Part shown: positions 22,400-33,800 of the stretch, in pieces | Numbering within the stretch: the stretch's first letter is position 1 | How the letters are laid out: each line of letters starts with the position of its first letter | Assembly (NCBI RefSeq): GCF_050624435.1 | Contig: NC_134546.1 | Coordinates: 77,045,700 to 77,109,699, forward strand | DNA length: 64,000 nucleotides | Reading direction: 5' to 3' | From: Tenrec ecaudatus | Taxonomy: Eukaryota > Chordata > Mammalia > Afrosoricida > Tenrecidae | Made by a program: the position numbers and the translations under genes | Notes under the pieces: generated by a model | What the model saw: only the letters and a program-made list of their open reading frames with translations | The model's database searches: none | Told to the model about the DNA's origin: nothing

Positions 22400-23968
22400 T
22401 CTTATTTTGGTTGTTACCTCCATTCGTTTGTTTTCTGCATAGTCTGTGTTTTGCTTTATCATTTTTAATATTATTATCAGGAACTGCTCTATTTTTTCTA
22501 TTAACCTGGTCTCCATAGAATTTCCTATTTGGTGTTTTTATTTTAACAATGCCATATATTCTGTGGAATAATTTATTATATTATTTATAATATCCTTATT
22601 AACATGTTAATGGTTTTCATTTCAGTTCATTTCATATACATATATTTACTGTTTATGTTTCAATTTAATAGATAGATTTATGAAAATTAAATTATTATTC
22701 CTTCCAGTTGTATTTTTCCCTTCTTTTGTAGTGTAAGGTCATCCCAACAGCATATTTCCGTTAAACCAATGTCTGACATCACCAGCAAAAGCACAGCTTA
22801 CACACAGGCATTGGATGCAGCAGCAGTTTGCTCACACAGAGGAGAGACAGAGCCAGCTCATCATCAGGAGTGGGCACCGTCCCCACAGTCAGCGGTTTCA
22901 CTCTGGGACCAGGGCAGGGATGGTGGTTTGCACACATCCCTTCTTTGCACTGCAGTTGAGGAACACTGTACTCTCCTCACCAGCAAACGTAAGTAAACAG
23001 GGCTGTTCTATGAGCTGAAATCTCCTGGAAGGAAGTGAGTCAGTTTTGTAGTTGTTTTGTATATTCCATGTAATGTGCATGACAATCCGTTTGGGGAATG
23101 TTAGCATGTGTTCAGCAGAGGCAGAGAGTGTGTTGGAGTGTGCTAAAGGATGGTTTTGTGTCCAGAAGCCCTGGGAAAAATAGCCAACCTGCAAGGTCCT
23201 CACGTTCAAGAAGCCAGGCTCCCACATCTGGGCCTAAAAACATCTGGGTCTCTTATAAACTCCGATAAAAACAATGCAGAATTTAGACTACCTGCTTCCT
23301 CAGTTTCCAATTCTACTTTCCCATCCCTTGTCCTTTGGTGAATCTCTTCACTTTTTCATGTGCTACAATTATACAATAATGCATGGCTAGTGCTCGTGTT
23401 TTAAGAGTGATTTTAGTGCACTGAAACAAATAATATATTGAATATAGACTTTACTTATTCCATTGATAATACTTTTCATATTTCAAGGTTCTGACTTATA
23501 TCAAAAGCCCCTTTCCTTTTCAATATTTTAAAGTGCATTTTGAAATGTTATACCCAGAAGATTCCCATCAGTTTCTGACTATGTGTGAACAAATATATCT
23601 GTCATTTATTTTAAATTTGTTTTTCTCATGGTACATATATATTCAAAAATATTTTCAACATTATTTTCATGCATAATTCAGTGGCATGAGATTTATCATT
23701 GTTTCAACGATTAACAACATCTGTTAATTTCATGTCACACTTAACAGAAATTGATGAAAGAACTCCGACTTAACCCTTCCACACTTTACCATGGAATAAA
23801 TTACTCTATCGATTTCTTGTTTCAATTTTTTAAAATAGAATTCTGATTTAAGTACTTTTCCCCTTCCTCTGGAAAGAAAGCAGTCTAAACTCTGTCAATG
23901 CCCCACTGTCTTTCAGCCAGATTTTTGAAAATCAGTATTTTATTGTGGCATATCTCTCAATCTCAGTA
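22400..23968. other. no gene recognised
   Basis: AT-rich intergenic sequence with a more balanced patch at 22770-23230. I see no domain and no V homology in it. Confidence 0.4.
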
Positions 23969-23999
23969 TGTAATATATATATATATATATATATATATC
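23969..23999. repeat. (TA)n microsatellite
   Basis: Short uninterrupted TA run just before a V relic. Confidence 0.9.
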
Positions 24000-24066
24000 A
24001 CTTCCTGACACTGGAACCAATTCATAGTGCTTGAAACTTGTAGCACTCTCTACATCCAAAGCTGTT

Positions 24067-24105
24067 CACAGTGAGGGAGAGTCAGTGTGAGGTCAAACAT
24101 AAAAG
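24067..24105 (+). pseudogene. orphan 23-RSS of a lost V segment
   Basis: Perfect heptamer CACAGTG (24067-24073), a 23-bp spacer (24074-24096) that closely matches those of the functional genes (AGGGAGAGTCAGTGTGAGG), and nonamer-like ACATAAAAG (24097-24105). The sequence in front (24000-24066) is no longer readable as V. The RSS is the last recognisable part. Confidence 0.7.
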
Positions 24106-24769
24106 GAACCTCAGGGAGAAAGCTGACCTGCTGGCATGCTAAGGACCCATCAGCGCTGGACCAAGTGAAGAAAGAAGTGAGGACAGGAGCCTGGATAAGG
24201 ACTTCAGTGCCTGGTCAGCTAGAACTGCTGCACTGACCACTATGGTAGCTCTACTGCCCATGGCAGGAAACCTGCAGAGACAACTCCAGGTAATACTCCT
24301 GACCAATTGTCTGAATGCTTAGGGCCACAGAAAATGTTGATGTGCGACCCACAGAAGTTGGAAGACAGTATAAGCCCAGGAAACACCTCTCCTGTATGTG
24401 ATGGGATGCTGTCAGCAGGGGACTCTCAGAATACATTGACCCAACACCCACCCTGGGTACTAATTCATGCAATGAAGCCAAATGCAGGATGGTCACAAGC
24501 CAGTGGGTAGAAAGTCTTTGGGACCAGTGGCCTGGTAAGCATCTCAGTGCTGACAGGGGTCTCTCTGTAGCCTCTCCAGATTCCAAGGTCTGATTGCGTC
24601 TATGTGGCTTGTCTTCTGCAATGTCTCCCAGGGAGTGGCAGAGAGAGTGTCTTCCATCTCAAGGAGGAAGTACCAGATTTCCCAGAATTCTCAGGGTAAG
24701 GCCATGCCCATAGAGTCTCATTGGTTATCTCCAGATTGACAGCCTAGACTCCAACCCTACATTCTTAGT

Positions 24770-24907
24770 CCTTAAATTGACACGAGATTAGGTGACTACC
24801 ACAACACTCAATCTCCAAATGGACAGTCTGAAACCCGAGGACATGCCCACGTATTACTGTGCAAGAGACACTGTGAGAGGAAGTCAGTGAGAGCCCAGAC
24901 ACAAACC
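24770..24907 (+). pseudogene. 3' IGHV fragment with complete 23-RSS
   Basis: An IGHV3-like FR3 end is readable (LQMDSLKPED-like, then TYYCAR), ending at 24868. Heptamer CACTGTG (24869-24875, one mismatch), a 23-bp spacer (24876-24898) and a good nonamer ACACAAACC (24899-24907) follow. FR1 to CDR2 cannot be found upstream, so this is a relic. It could still be a RAG substrate. Confidence 0.8.
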
Positions 24908-24949
24908 TCCTCTGGTGGGAGGAGACTGGTCTCCAGGGGGCGCTCAGGA

Positions 24950-25402
24950 CCCACAGAGCACAGGACTCAGATCCAGAAGCAGATGCAGCAGGAGCTTCAG
25001 GGTTGGTTTCCTGTGGTTATATATGGATTCTTCTAAATCTTTCTCTAATTTAAAAATATTACTTCTGTGTATACTCCTGATATCTGTAAATTCAAAAGCT
25101 ATATTGTATCAGAATACTATATTCTGTCCTACTATGGAGAAGAAATGACTCTGCCAGGGGTCTCTGCATCAGAGTTCTCATGACGCTGATAAAATGCTGG
25201 CCAATCAGACTACAGGAAAAATGGTGCCTGGGTAAAGGTATCTCTTAAGTGCTTGACTATTGTCTGAAAATCTAACAGTATGTTTTTCCCTCACAGTTTG
25301 TGAGGTAACTGGCAATCATCTAGCTAATGATTTAGTTAAAAGCTAGGCAGGCAGTTTATTTTATATTGAGTTATTTCTTCAAATGAAACAATTTTTGTTC
25401 TT
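24950..25402. other. no gene recognised
   Basis: V 3' flank and anonymous AT-rich sequence up to the L1. Confidence 0.4.
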
Positions 25403-26171
25403 TTTTTTAAAATTTATTTAACAATTTATTGGGGCTGATACAATTCTTTTCACAGTTCATACATATACATACATCAATTGTATAAAGCACATCTGTACAG
25501 TCTTTGCCCTAATCATTTTTTTCTCTTTTCTTCTTTTACATTTTATTAGGGACTCAAACAACTCTTACCACAATCCATACATATACATACATCAATTGTA
25601 TAAAGCACATCCATACATTCCCTGCCCCAATCATTCTCAAGGCATTTGCTCTCCACTTAAGCACCTTGCATCAGGTCCTCTTTTTTTTCCCCCTCCCTCC
25701 CCATTCCCCCCTCCTTCATATGCCCTTGGTAATTTATACATCGTTATTTTGTCATATCTTGCCCTATCCGGAGTCTCCCTTCCCCCCTTCTCTGCTGTCC
25801 CTCTCCCAGGGAAGAGGTCACATGTGGATCCTTGTAATCAGTTCCCCCTTTCCAACCCACTCACCTTCCACTCTCCCAGCATCGTCCCTCACACCCTTGG
25901 TCCTGAAGGTATCATCCACCCTGGATTCCCTGTACCTCCAGCCCTCATATGTACCAGTGTACAGCCTCTGTCCTATCCAGCCCTGCAAGGTAGAATTCGG
26001 ATCATGGTAGTTTGGGGGAGGAAGCATCCAGGATCTGGGGGAAAGCTGTGTTCTTCATCGATACTACCTCACACCCTAATTAACCCATCTCCTCTCCTAA
26101 ACCCCTCTATGAGGGGATCTCCATTGGCCGACACTTGGGCCTTGGGTCTCCACTCTGCACTTCCCCCTTCA

Positions 26172-26238
<67 letters not shown>

Positions 26239-26395
26239 TACATATACACATATATACACATACATACACACACATATCTTTTTTTTTGCATGATGCCTTA
26301 TAACTGGTCCCTTGGGCACCTCGTGGTTGCACTGGCCGGTGTGCTTCTTCCATGTGGGCTTATTTGCTTCTGAGCTTGCTGTTTTTTCCTAACCT
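25403..26395 (-). mobile_element. L1 3' UTR, 5'-truncated, with dimeric 3' end
   Basis: The 3' terminal block occurs twice (about 25403-25520 and 25545-25640), each with its own antisense polyadenylation signal and T-rich tail. A (TA)n expansion sits at about 26175-26235. The long plus-strand open frame 25596-26303 is antisense UTR sequence. Confidence 0.85.
26175..26275. repeat. (TA)n / (CA)n microsatellite
   Basis: Long TA run passing into TACA and CA units, inside the L1 3' UTR. Confidence 0.95.
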
Positions 26396-27525
26396 TGGTG
26401 GTCTATTACTTGCATGCACGTGTGTGTATGTGTGTGTGTGTGTTCTGGAATCCCATCTAAAAATACATAAACTCACCAATTGTATTTTATTATCTGTGTG
26501 CTAATATCTTGTATCTGTATCGGTCTGTCCTACAGAACCTGTAGCCCATGGTGGTCCAGAAACACACTAACTTATTTGTGAAAATTCAGGATACAGGGAG
26601 ATCTCTAGGGTCAAATGGGATTATTCAATTCTTAATGTCAGATGTTGTATCTTAACTTTCACAGTCCCACAGAATATCAGCACACTGTTTTGGTTTCACA
26701 CAGAGGATCCACATTTGTCCTGTTAAAACCCCAATTCGGGTTTGTTACTAATTTGTTGTATGATATCAGTAACTTTCCCACTATCTAGTGACACACAAAC
26801 TTAGGTGAGGAATGTCAGATATTTCAGTAAAGATTTGGTATAAAATGTGAGCTCAGGTGTGAATAACATTATTGATGACTTTGTGGATAAGAAATGTCTT
26901 CCTAGGTCATAAGTAAATTGATTTAGTGTTACATGTACTCTTCCCCCACTGGGATGACTCTTGAGTAGACATAGGAGTGTAGTTGTTGAATAAAAGCTCT
27001 TCCTTTTTAGTGACTCACAAAAGCCACTCCTGTTTATAGTAATCATTGAATTGGGGCCAATTTTGGCTGAATTTACTGAAACCACTAGAGTCAGCCGATC
27101 TTCAAACTTGTGAATATCTAATAATGTTACTATAATCTAATACAGAAGAGAAAGTGTGTATCTTACAAGTTAAATGTCCTTGGAGTTCATGTGAGTTTCT
27201 TATAAATATCAAAGTCCTTGAGACTAGAGGACCACTGCTTTGATTCCTGAAGTCGTCAATGCTAAGCCATGTGTCCCTCCTCAACCATCTTCCTCATCAC
27301 TTTCCGTGGCCTGGAAGAACAGGACTTTGGTCTGGGTGAATGGAGAAATCATGGACAGGATTATTTTCTTTGTGGAAACAGTCAACATTCTCATTCCAGA
27401 TGAACCCCTAACTGCATTACAAAGGTACCTCTCACAGCCAATCTCCACCTAGTCCACCAGATAGCGTCTCATGACATATTTATTTAAATTTAGGTCTTAC
27501 TCTCTTTGGATAAAGCTCCTGGGAA
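26396..27525. other. no gene recognised
   Basis: Intergenic sequence with a short (TG)n at about 26420-26442. Confidence 0.4.
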
Positions 27526-27595
27526 TCATGAAACTCATTCCTAAGAATATGTCACTTTCTTTCTCTCCTTGGAGGTAGATTTCAGGTGAGTAGCT

Positions 27596-27895
27596 CAGGG
27601 GTTGAAACCTGAAGTTTTGGGGATGCTTTATCTGAGCACAAGTCCCACTGTCTCCAGGTACAGCTGCAGGGGTTGGACCAGGACTTGTAAAACTCATAGA
27701 TATTGTGCTCACTTGTTCTGTCTCTAGATTCTCTATAACCAGCTGTGGGTCGGTATGCTATGGAGTGGTGAGAGTGCAGACTATATTCCCACTCTGATGT
27801 CCTGAGTGCACGTCCCCAGTGACCTCTTTCATCATCACATTCATTGAATACTGAGCTCCATTGCTGCGCAGGTTATTGCTGTGCATCCCTGTGAA
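27596..27895 (+). pseudogene. IGHV4-like pseudogene
   Basis: TCTCCAGGTACAGCTGCAGG at about 27651 starts a V-like stretch (VQLQ then GPGLVK-like with shifted frame). A CDR1-FR2 remnant follows, and TGCTGTGCATCCCTGTGAA stands where the YYC and heptamer should be. There are several frame changes and stops and no usable RSS. A leader may lie near 27526 (ATGAAACTC), but this is weak. Confidence 0.6.
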
Positions 27896-27899
27896 AGGA

Positions 27900-29816
27900 G
27901 GCTGGGAGACGGCAGTGTGACTCCAGAACTCCAGGGGAAGAAAGCGGTCTGAGCTGCACTCTGCTCCATTACGCTCTTGTCTGTGTATTCTTTGTTTTCC
28001 TTAAACATATTTTACATTATTGTTTAGAAGTGCTCCTTATTTTGTAATATAATTGTCTCCAAAAATTAATTCTTGCTTTATGATTTTCTTTTATTAGAGC
28101 ATCTTCTTTGCGACCTTATTTATCATACTATTTATAACACATTTAATGACATTTCCTTAAATTTAGATTTAAGAAAATCATAACATATTTAGATTTTTAA
28201 TATAATCACCAGATTTAGAGATTCATATTTAACTTTATAATACCCATCTCTGTGCCAAGTGTGAATAACATGTTCATGTTGTATCAATTATGAACCTTTT
28301 CTTATTCTTTTGTATTTTCCATTACTTTTTATGGATAGATGGGAACGTTCAAAGACAGTACATATCAGAATATTGTGTTATGTATGATGTTTTCCCTTGC
28401 AAACTGATTATAACCTAACTCCTGCTAGACCTTTATTGTCAAGATTTGTGAAAATATAGGCAATGTTCCATTTATAATTAACTACATGCAATGTCCATCA
28501 GAGTTAAAATTAGTTTTCACTAAAAATATCAAAGGTATCAGATTCCTCTATAAAATTTCAATTTTTAATTTGAAGTTTGGTTTTGTCTTCACTTGCACTC
28601 TCCCTAGAGAGAAACTAGATTTTAACTTCCCCTATGCACTTGTTACTTTTACTTGATGGTGGTCATGTTTGTGACAGGGTTTGGACCAAGAGGCATTTCT
28701 CTTGTCTTTCGACTGAAGCTCATTCTTAGGCAGGCATCCTGAACCTGGATCTGAGCTATGGCTTTCTAATGGTTCCTTTCCTCCTCAAAAGGTACTGGGC
28801 TATCAGCTATGCCTGTCCTTATGTATGGGACAAAGTACCTTTTCTTCCAAGTTGTTCATTCCCTTGCTGCAGAAGGTTTTCACCAGCACTTTCAGCTAAA
28901 CATTTTATGTTATTCTCCAGATTGAAGACTTCATGTTTAAACAAAGCAAGAGAGGTGGTTCTGATCATAATTTCAGACTTGTTCTGGCTTGTATCAGGTG
29001 GGTATGGGATTTTATGAATTTATATCTAGACTTTCAATTGTTTTGTCCTGCTTAGAGTTAGGAGAGGCTGCATTTGAGCAGTGACTACTCTAGCCACATC
29101 CAGGGAAGAGAAGGAAATCTCTATTTATTATCTACATCTTGAAAGAATGTTCTGCTATAAAACAAGTATTATCTTACGTCTATAATCCTGGGAGATCCTA
29201 TTCACTTTAGCACAAGAAACTTCAAACTATTTATTAAATGTTTCCGGCTAACCTTTACTAAGTTTAAATGTCATCCAAGGCTTCTACTCCAATGAAATTA
29301 AGACCTTGGTCTTTTTTCTTCCTAATGGAAACTCTCCCTCTCTCAGAATATGATGTTTGTTGTTGCTGTTTTTAATGTTACTATGTTTACAATTGTTTTG
29401 GAGAAAAGTTTACAGAATGGCCATGTTTGTTTTTGTGATTCGTGATGTTAAGAATATGAATGCATTTTTTCTTCTCTATTTTTGTTTTTTAACCTGAATA
29501 ATAGCTTTCTTTATAAAAATAAAGTGTTTGTATATATGTGTTCATGTTCTAAGGTGTTGAGCATTAAAATCAATTTATGCTGGCTAGATAAAAGCTTATG
29601 GGTTTATGCCCACATAAAAAAATAAGTGAACTAAGCTAAGTAAATGGGCATAAATATGGTCTGAAAACATTTGTATAATAAATACCTTATGGTATATGAA
29701 ATATATGGACAGGGCTGTGATCTGTGTATCATGATCACATAACAAGAAATAATTTCCATCAAATCTTTCTAAGACATTCTTTTATGTGTGCACTATACAT
29801 GTCTAAAATCATCATG
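27900..29816. other. no gene recognised
   Basis: AT-rich intergenic sequence. Confidence 0.4.
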
Positions 29817-29960
29817 ATATAGACCTACAGAACCTTATGCTGAGTGAAATTAGTCAATCTCAAAAGGGCAAATAGTATATTATATCACTATCAGCAAAAA
29901 CATAAAGAGCCTGAAACCTGTTCAGATTATGTAATTATTTACTATGAAACCCGAGGCATT
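29817..29960 (+). mobile_element. old L1 ORF2-3' fragment
   Basis: CTTATGCTGAGTGAAATTAG followed by 'tcaaaagggcaaatagtata' is the conserved stretch near the end of mammalian L1 ORF2. Confidence 0.5.
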
Positions 29961-30375
29961 GTTGTGACATGACTTATTAATGTTAATATATTGTTTATTA
30001 CTTGCTTAGTTGTACATCTTAAAAGAAATAATACTTCTTTAGTTGAGACTCCACCTTGAATGGGAACGTTTTGTCACTTAGCAGAAAATGTGAAAGACCA
30101 AATAGCTTCAGCCACCCAGAAGCATCTCAGCATTAACCCTACTTAATAGTCTCCTACAATGCTATTATTAAAGGAATGGAACTATTCCATTGAACTTAAA
30201 GCTGAAACTCCTTGGTATGGGAGGCGTAGGTGATTACTATCCCAAATTAACAGACTTTAGAGTACGATCCAAGGATTTCAAATGGTAAAGTCAAGAGCAT
30301 CAGAGAGAATGGTATTAGAGGTTCAATTCTGTGAGTATCCATGTTGAAGTTCTTGACTTTGGACTCTCCCATAAC

Positions 30376-30412
30376 CCCCCCCCCACCCACACACACACAC
30401 ACACACACACAT
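30376..30412. repeat. (C)n(AC)n microsatellite
   Basis: C-run followed by a CA repeat. Confidence 0.9.
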
Positions 30413-31141
30413 CCCTCAGAATAAAAGAACCAAAAACCCTTCACCTGACATTGCGGAGTTCTCAGGTGAAATCCAGGAGTTATTATATTTGATTAATGTT
30501 TGTTATGTGATGGGGCTTTGCTCAAGGGTGGGATAATTAACCTAATCTTCTGATTTTGCATCCTTCTTTTTTTTGCATCCTTCTTAAGGGGGAATTTTGA
30601 ACCTATTTCTGAGATGTGGTCTTATAAGCATCCATGTTTCTCCCTCAGGGGCAATCATGGACCCAGGAAACATGTCTGACCCTCTTCTAGGATATAGCTT
30701 CTATTTTTTTATCCTTAATCTCAGCCTCCACTGCCCACCCCACCACCAACTGCAGGAGTTTACCACATGTGACCACAACTTCCTCTTTTGGTGTCATTTG
30801 CTTGTACACATAGGCATTTATTTCTTATGGATGAGAGGGGTTATAGTCTGGTAAAAATCCTTATGGTTCCCATGTTTCTCCTAGTCTCTATGAGGTTTCA
30901 CCAGTAAGCTTGTAAAATAGGAAATTTTATATATTTACAAATATTATAATTGCCTACTACTTCCTTCAGAATAGTCATATCTGGCCCTCAATTATCTCTC
31001 TTATAACATGAATAGACAAGAGGATGCATTACTTAGCTGATGAAAACCAGCCTAGGCCAACCCTTCAACTCTTGGAGAGGTCACAGCCATGGGCTGCCCA
31101 GGTCTCCCCATTCACTAAACAGGTATGATTATACACAAGTT

Positions 31142-31600
31142 ACAGTGAAGTTGGATGGCCTGAGATTTCCCAGTTACAATTTTAAGAAGGAAAAGATGAT
31201 GATGAAAAGAGAGATAAACAATGGATATGTATGATGATTTCCTGGGAAGAATGTCTTTGTTTGCAGATGTCCAGGGAAAGGTGCAGCTGGTAGAGTCTGG
31301 GGAAGGCTTGAAGGCAGAAGAGGGCATATCTCAGACTCTCTTGACCTGCCTCTGCATTCAGCACCAGCAAGTATGGCATGGACTACATCGTCCAGTGCCA
31401 AGGAAGGGCCTGCAGTTCCTCTCAGTTACTGGTATTGTTAGTACTAAATCCTACATACACTCGATGAATGGCTGAATTGCAGTCCCCAGAGACAATGGCA
31501 AGAACATTCCCCATATTCAAATGGTCAGGCTCAAACTTAAGGACACAGCCTTGGATCATAGGAACAGACACAGTAAAGGGAATCATTCAATATGCACACC
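31142..31600 (+). pseudogene. IGHV3-like pseudogene, copy B
   Basis: A leader remnant at about 31146-31188 precedes the V exon, which starts after TTTGCAG near 31267 and reads VQLVESGEGLKAEEG. It loses frame in CDR1, regains FR3 homology near 31480 (GTCCCCAGAGACAATGGC) and lacks YYC. A relic RSS begins with CACAGTA at 31569-31575. It is less decayed than copy A in FR1. Confidence 0.82.
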
Positions 31601-32209
31601 TTCCTACAGGGAGATAGTGGGCTTCAGTGTGTACTCAGGACTCCCAGCCCCAGGGCTCAGTTCCAGCAGACAGATCAGAGAGGAGTTAATAGCTGGCTTT
31701 CTGTCAGTGACTGGGGCTTCCATACTATCTTACTATTTTCCTTGAGGACTTCCCTGGAAGTGGGAGTTTTTATCAAACAGTGAATTTGAAACATTTCATT
31801 GTAATATGAGTAAACGTTCTTCTATTTCCAAAGAGCAGAAGGCCACACATGGAGGCACATCAGGCAGCGGGAAGAAGGCAAAGCTGAAAGATCTGTCAGC
31901 CCTGATGCAAATCTGTCCCCAATAACTGGTATTGGGAGGAGAGGATATAGGATGGTGAACATTTCCCTAAAATTTGCTGAGTCCTGGATAGACCAGCAAT
32001 AGCACAATTGTATCCTCAAGCCACAACTGCTCATCACAGTTGTCAGGTGGGTCTCCAAAACTAGCTTGCAGAAGTCCTACTGCCATCCTCAGCCACTGTG
32101 AGTCTAGACAGAAGAGGTGATGGGCTTCTGAGGACACATTTGGGAGTCCTGGAGTAGTGTGCTCCAGTGCTTGAAGCAAAGACAGGTGTTTTTCTCCATT
32201 AAAACTCTT

Positions 32210-32800
32210 TTTTTTTCCAGAGGTGAAAGCATCTTTATTGTTTTGAGGTTTTTATAGGCAGCCATTAGTCATGCTTATTCAGGAGTTACATACTTCACAA
32301 GTTGGGTGGTAATCACAGTAAAGTCCCTGAGCTCACAGGTGAGGAAACCCAATACCTGCAGTGGGGGAAGGCAAGAGGGGATATGAGGGAGGAGATCTAC
32401 AGGGAGACAGAATCAACCAGGAGCTCACTTTAAGGCAACATAGCAGTTAGGGGAGAAAGTGTGGGAATGACATTTGTTAGTCTCCCACAAAAACACTGGT
32501 AACATTATTCCAGAAGCACACCACACCAGAAACCTTTAAACCCTGCTCCACAACACTGGCCACGATACATTTCTTTTTTTTTTTAAATAATTTATTGGGG
32601 CTCATACAATTCTTATCACAGTTCATACATATACATGCATCAATTGTATAAAGCACATCTGTACAGTCTTTGCCCTAATCATTTTTTTCTCCTCTTTTCT
32701 TTTTTTACATTTTATTAGGGACTCATACAACTTTTATCCCCATCCATACATATACATACATCAATTGTATAAAGCACATCCATACATTCCCTGCCCCAAT
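32210..32800 (-). mobile_element. L1-mediated retro-insertion with extra 3' sequence
   Basis: Flanked by a 15-bp target-site duplication TCCATTAAAACTCTT (32195-32209 and 32801-32815). On the minus strand it contains two consecutive L1 3' ends with A-rich tails (about 32800-32575). A stretch of about 360 bp of non-L1 sequence follows, ending in AATAAA (antisense at 32234-32239) and a poly-A tail next to the duplication. This is the layout of a 3' transduction. The extra sequence could instead be a 3' UTR joined by template switching. Confidence 0.8.
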
Positions 32801-32887
32801 TCCATTAAAACTCTTGTCTACAGTTTCCCTTGTGGTATTGATTGTATAATGCCCCAAAGTATTTATAAGGTATCAGATCTTGCAGAC

Positions 32888-33081
32888 CAGTGGTTGTCCA
32901 CTGTGCTAATTCTCCAACCCTTTAATACAGTTCCTGATGTTTGGGTGACACAACCAACCATGAAATTATTTTCGTTGTTACTTCCTAACTGTAATTTTGC
33001 TACTGTTATGAATCAAGTGACCCCTGTGAAAGGGTAATTCAATGCCCAAAGGGTTCGAGACCCACAGGTTGAGAACCACTG
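32888..33081. mobile_element. non-autonomous hAT transposon (OC1/URR1 type)
   Basis: 194 bp with terminal inverted repeats CAGTGGTT and AACCACTG. An 8-bp target duplication flanks it, TTGCAGAC (32880-32887) and TTGTAGAC (33082-33089), with one mismatch. The inner sequence (GGTTGAGAACCACTG end, CCTGTGAAAGGG, 'gtaattttgctactgttatg') fits the OC1/URR1 group known from tenrec, opossum and murine rodents. It cannot code for a transposase. Confidence 0.88.
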
Positions 33082-33643
33082 TTGTAGACCATACTAATCT
33101 AAAAATTTTTATTTCATAATTTTTATTTAAATATAAATGAAAATCAACAATTTTAATATAACTTTCACTTTATCTCATGACTTTCAGGAGATACACAGGA
33201 ACCAAGATGGAAGGATTCTCAGTCCAAAGGAGAGATCCAGGTTCTAGAATGAGGTCCAGGCCCTCAACCCTGTATGCATTCCTAGCGCACAGCCAAGACA
33301 GCATGCCAGACTTAAGACAAAGCCATCTTGGAATAAAAGGCTCCATTCATCTGTTGAGCTTTTCAATCGGGCACTAGATAAGATTTGGAATGGGATCTTC
33401 CCCATGCCATCTCTTAGTCATAGAGTCAGAGAAACAAACAAAAAAATAACAAAGTAGTTAAAATTTTAACCTGCACATTTTTATTCTTGTTTACCGATTA
33501 ACAGAACACAACATCAGCAAATTGGATTGTATTTTCCTTGGAATCATATTTTCTACCATCATTCCACATTTAAGAATATTTGGGGGGGTTAGTACACTTG
33601 AGTATGACTGACCAAATCTAACTCCAAGCATCATTTATAACTA

Positions 33644-33800
33644 TTGTATGTAGGTTCACAGTGAATCAAAACTGACTACCGGACACCTCACAATTATACA
33701 GCATCATGAAAACAATATCTGCTATATTTGAGGCTAGTGTTGCTGTCGCTGTATCAATGCACCTCCCTGAGGACTTTCAGAAGGAACTGTCTCCTCCATG
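33644..33800 (-). mobile_element. RTE/AfroSINE tail fragment
   Basis: ATCAAAACTGACTACCGGAC followed by 'tgctgtcgctgtatcaatgc' and 'cctccctgaggac' matches the antisense RTE 3' end. Confidence 0.5.

Larger units (their letters stand above)
30575..33640 (+). repeat. tandem duplication, copy B (with IGHV3-like pseudogene)
   Basis: Counterpart of 15472-17975. It is longer because of a retro-insertion (32210-32800) and a hAT element (32888-33081), both absent from copy A. Where copy A has a microsatellite, copy B has an ordinary C- and A-rich stretch (about 30700-30760). Confidence 0.88.

Noticed and set aside
25596-26303. 235-residue open frame
   Set aside because: Antisense L1 3' UTR plus a (TA)n microsatellite giving an Ile-Tyr run.
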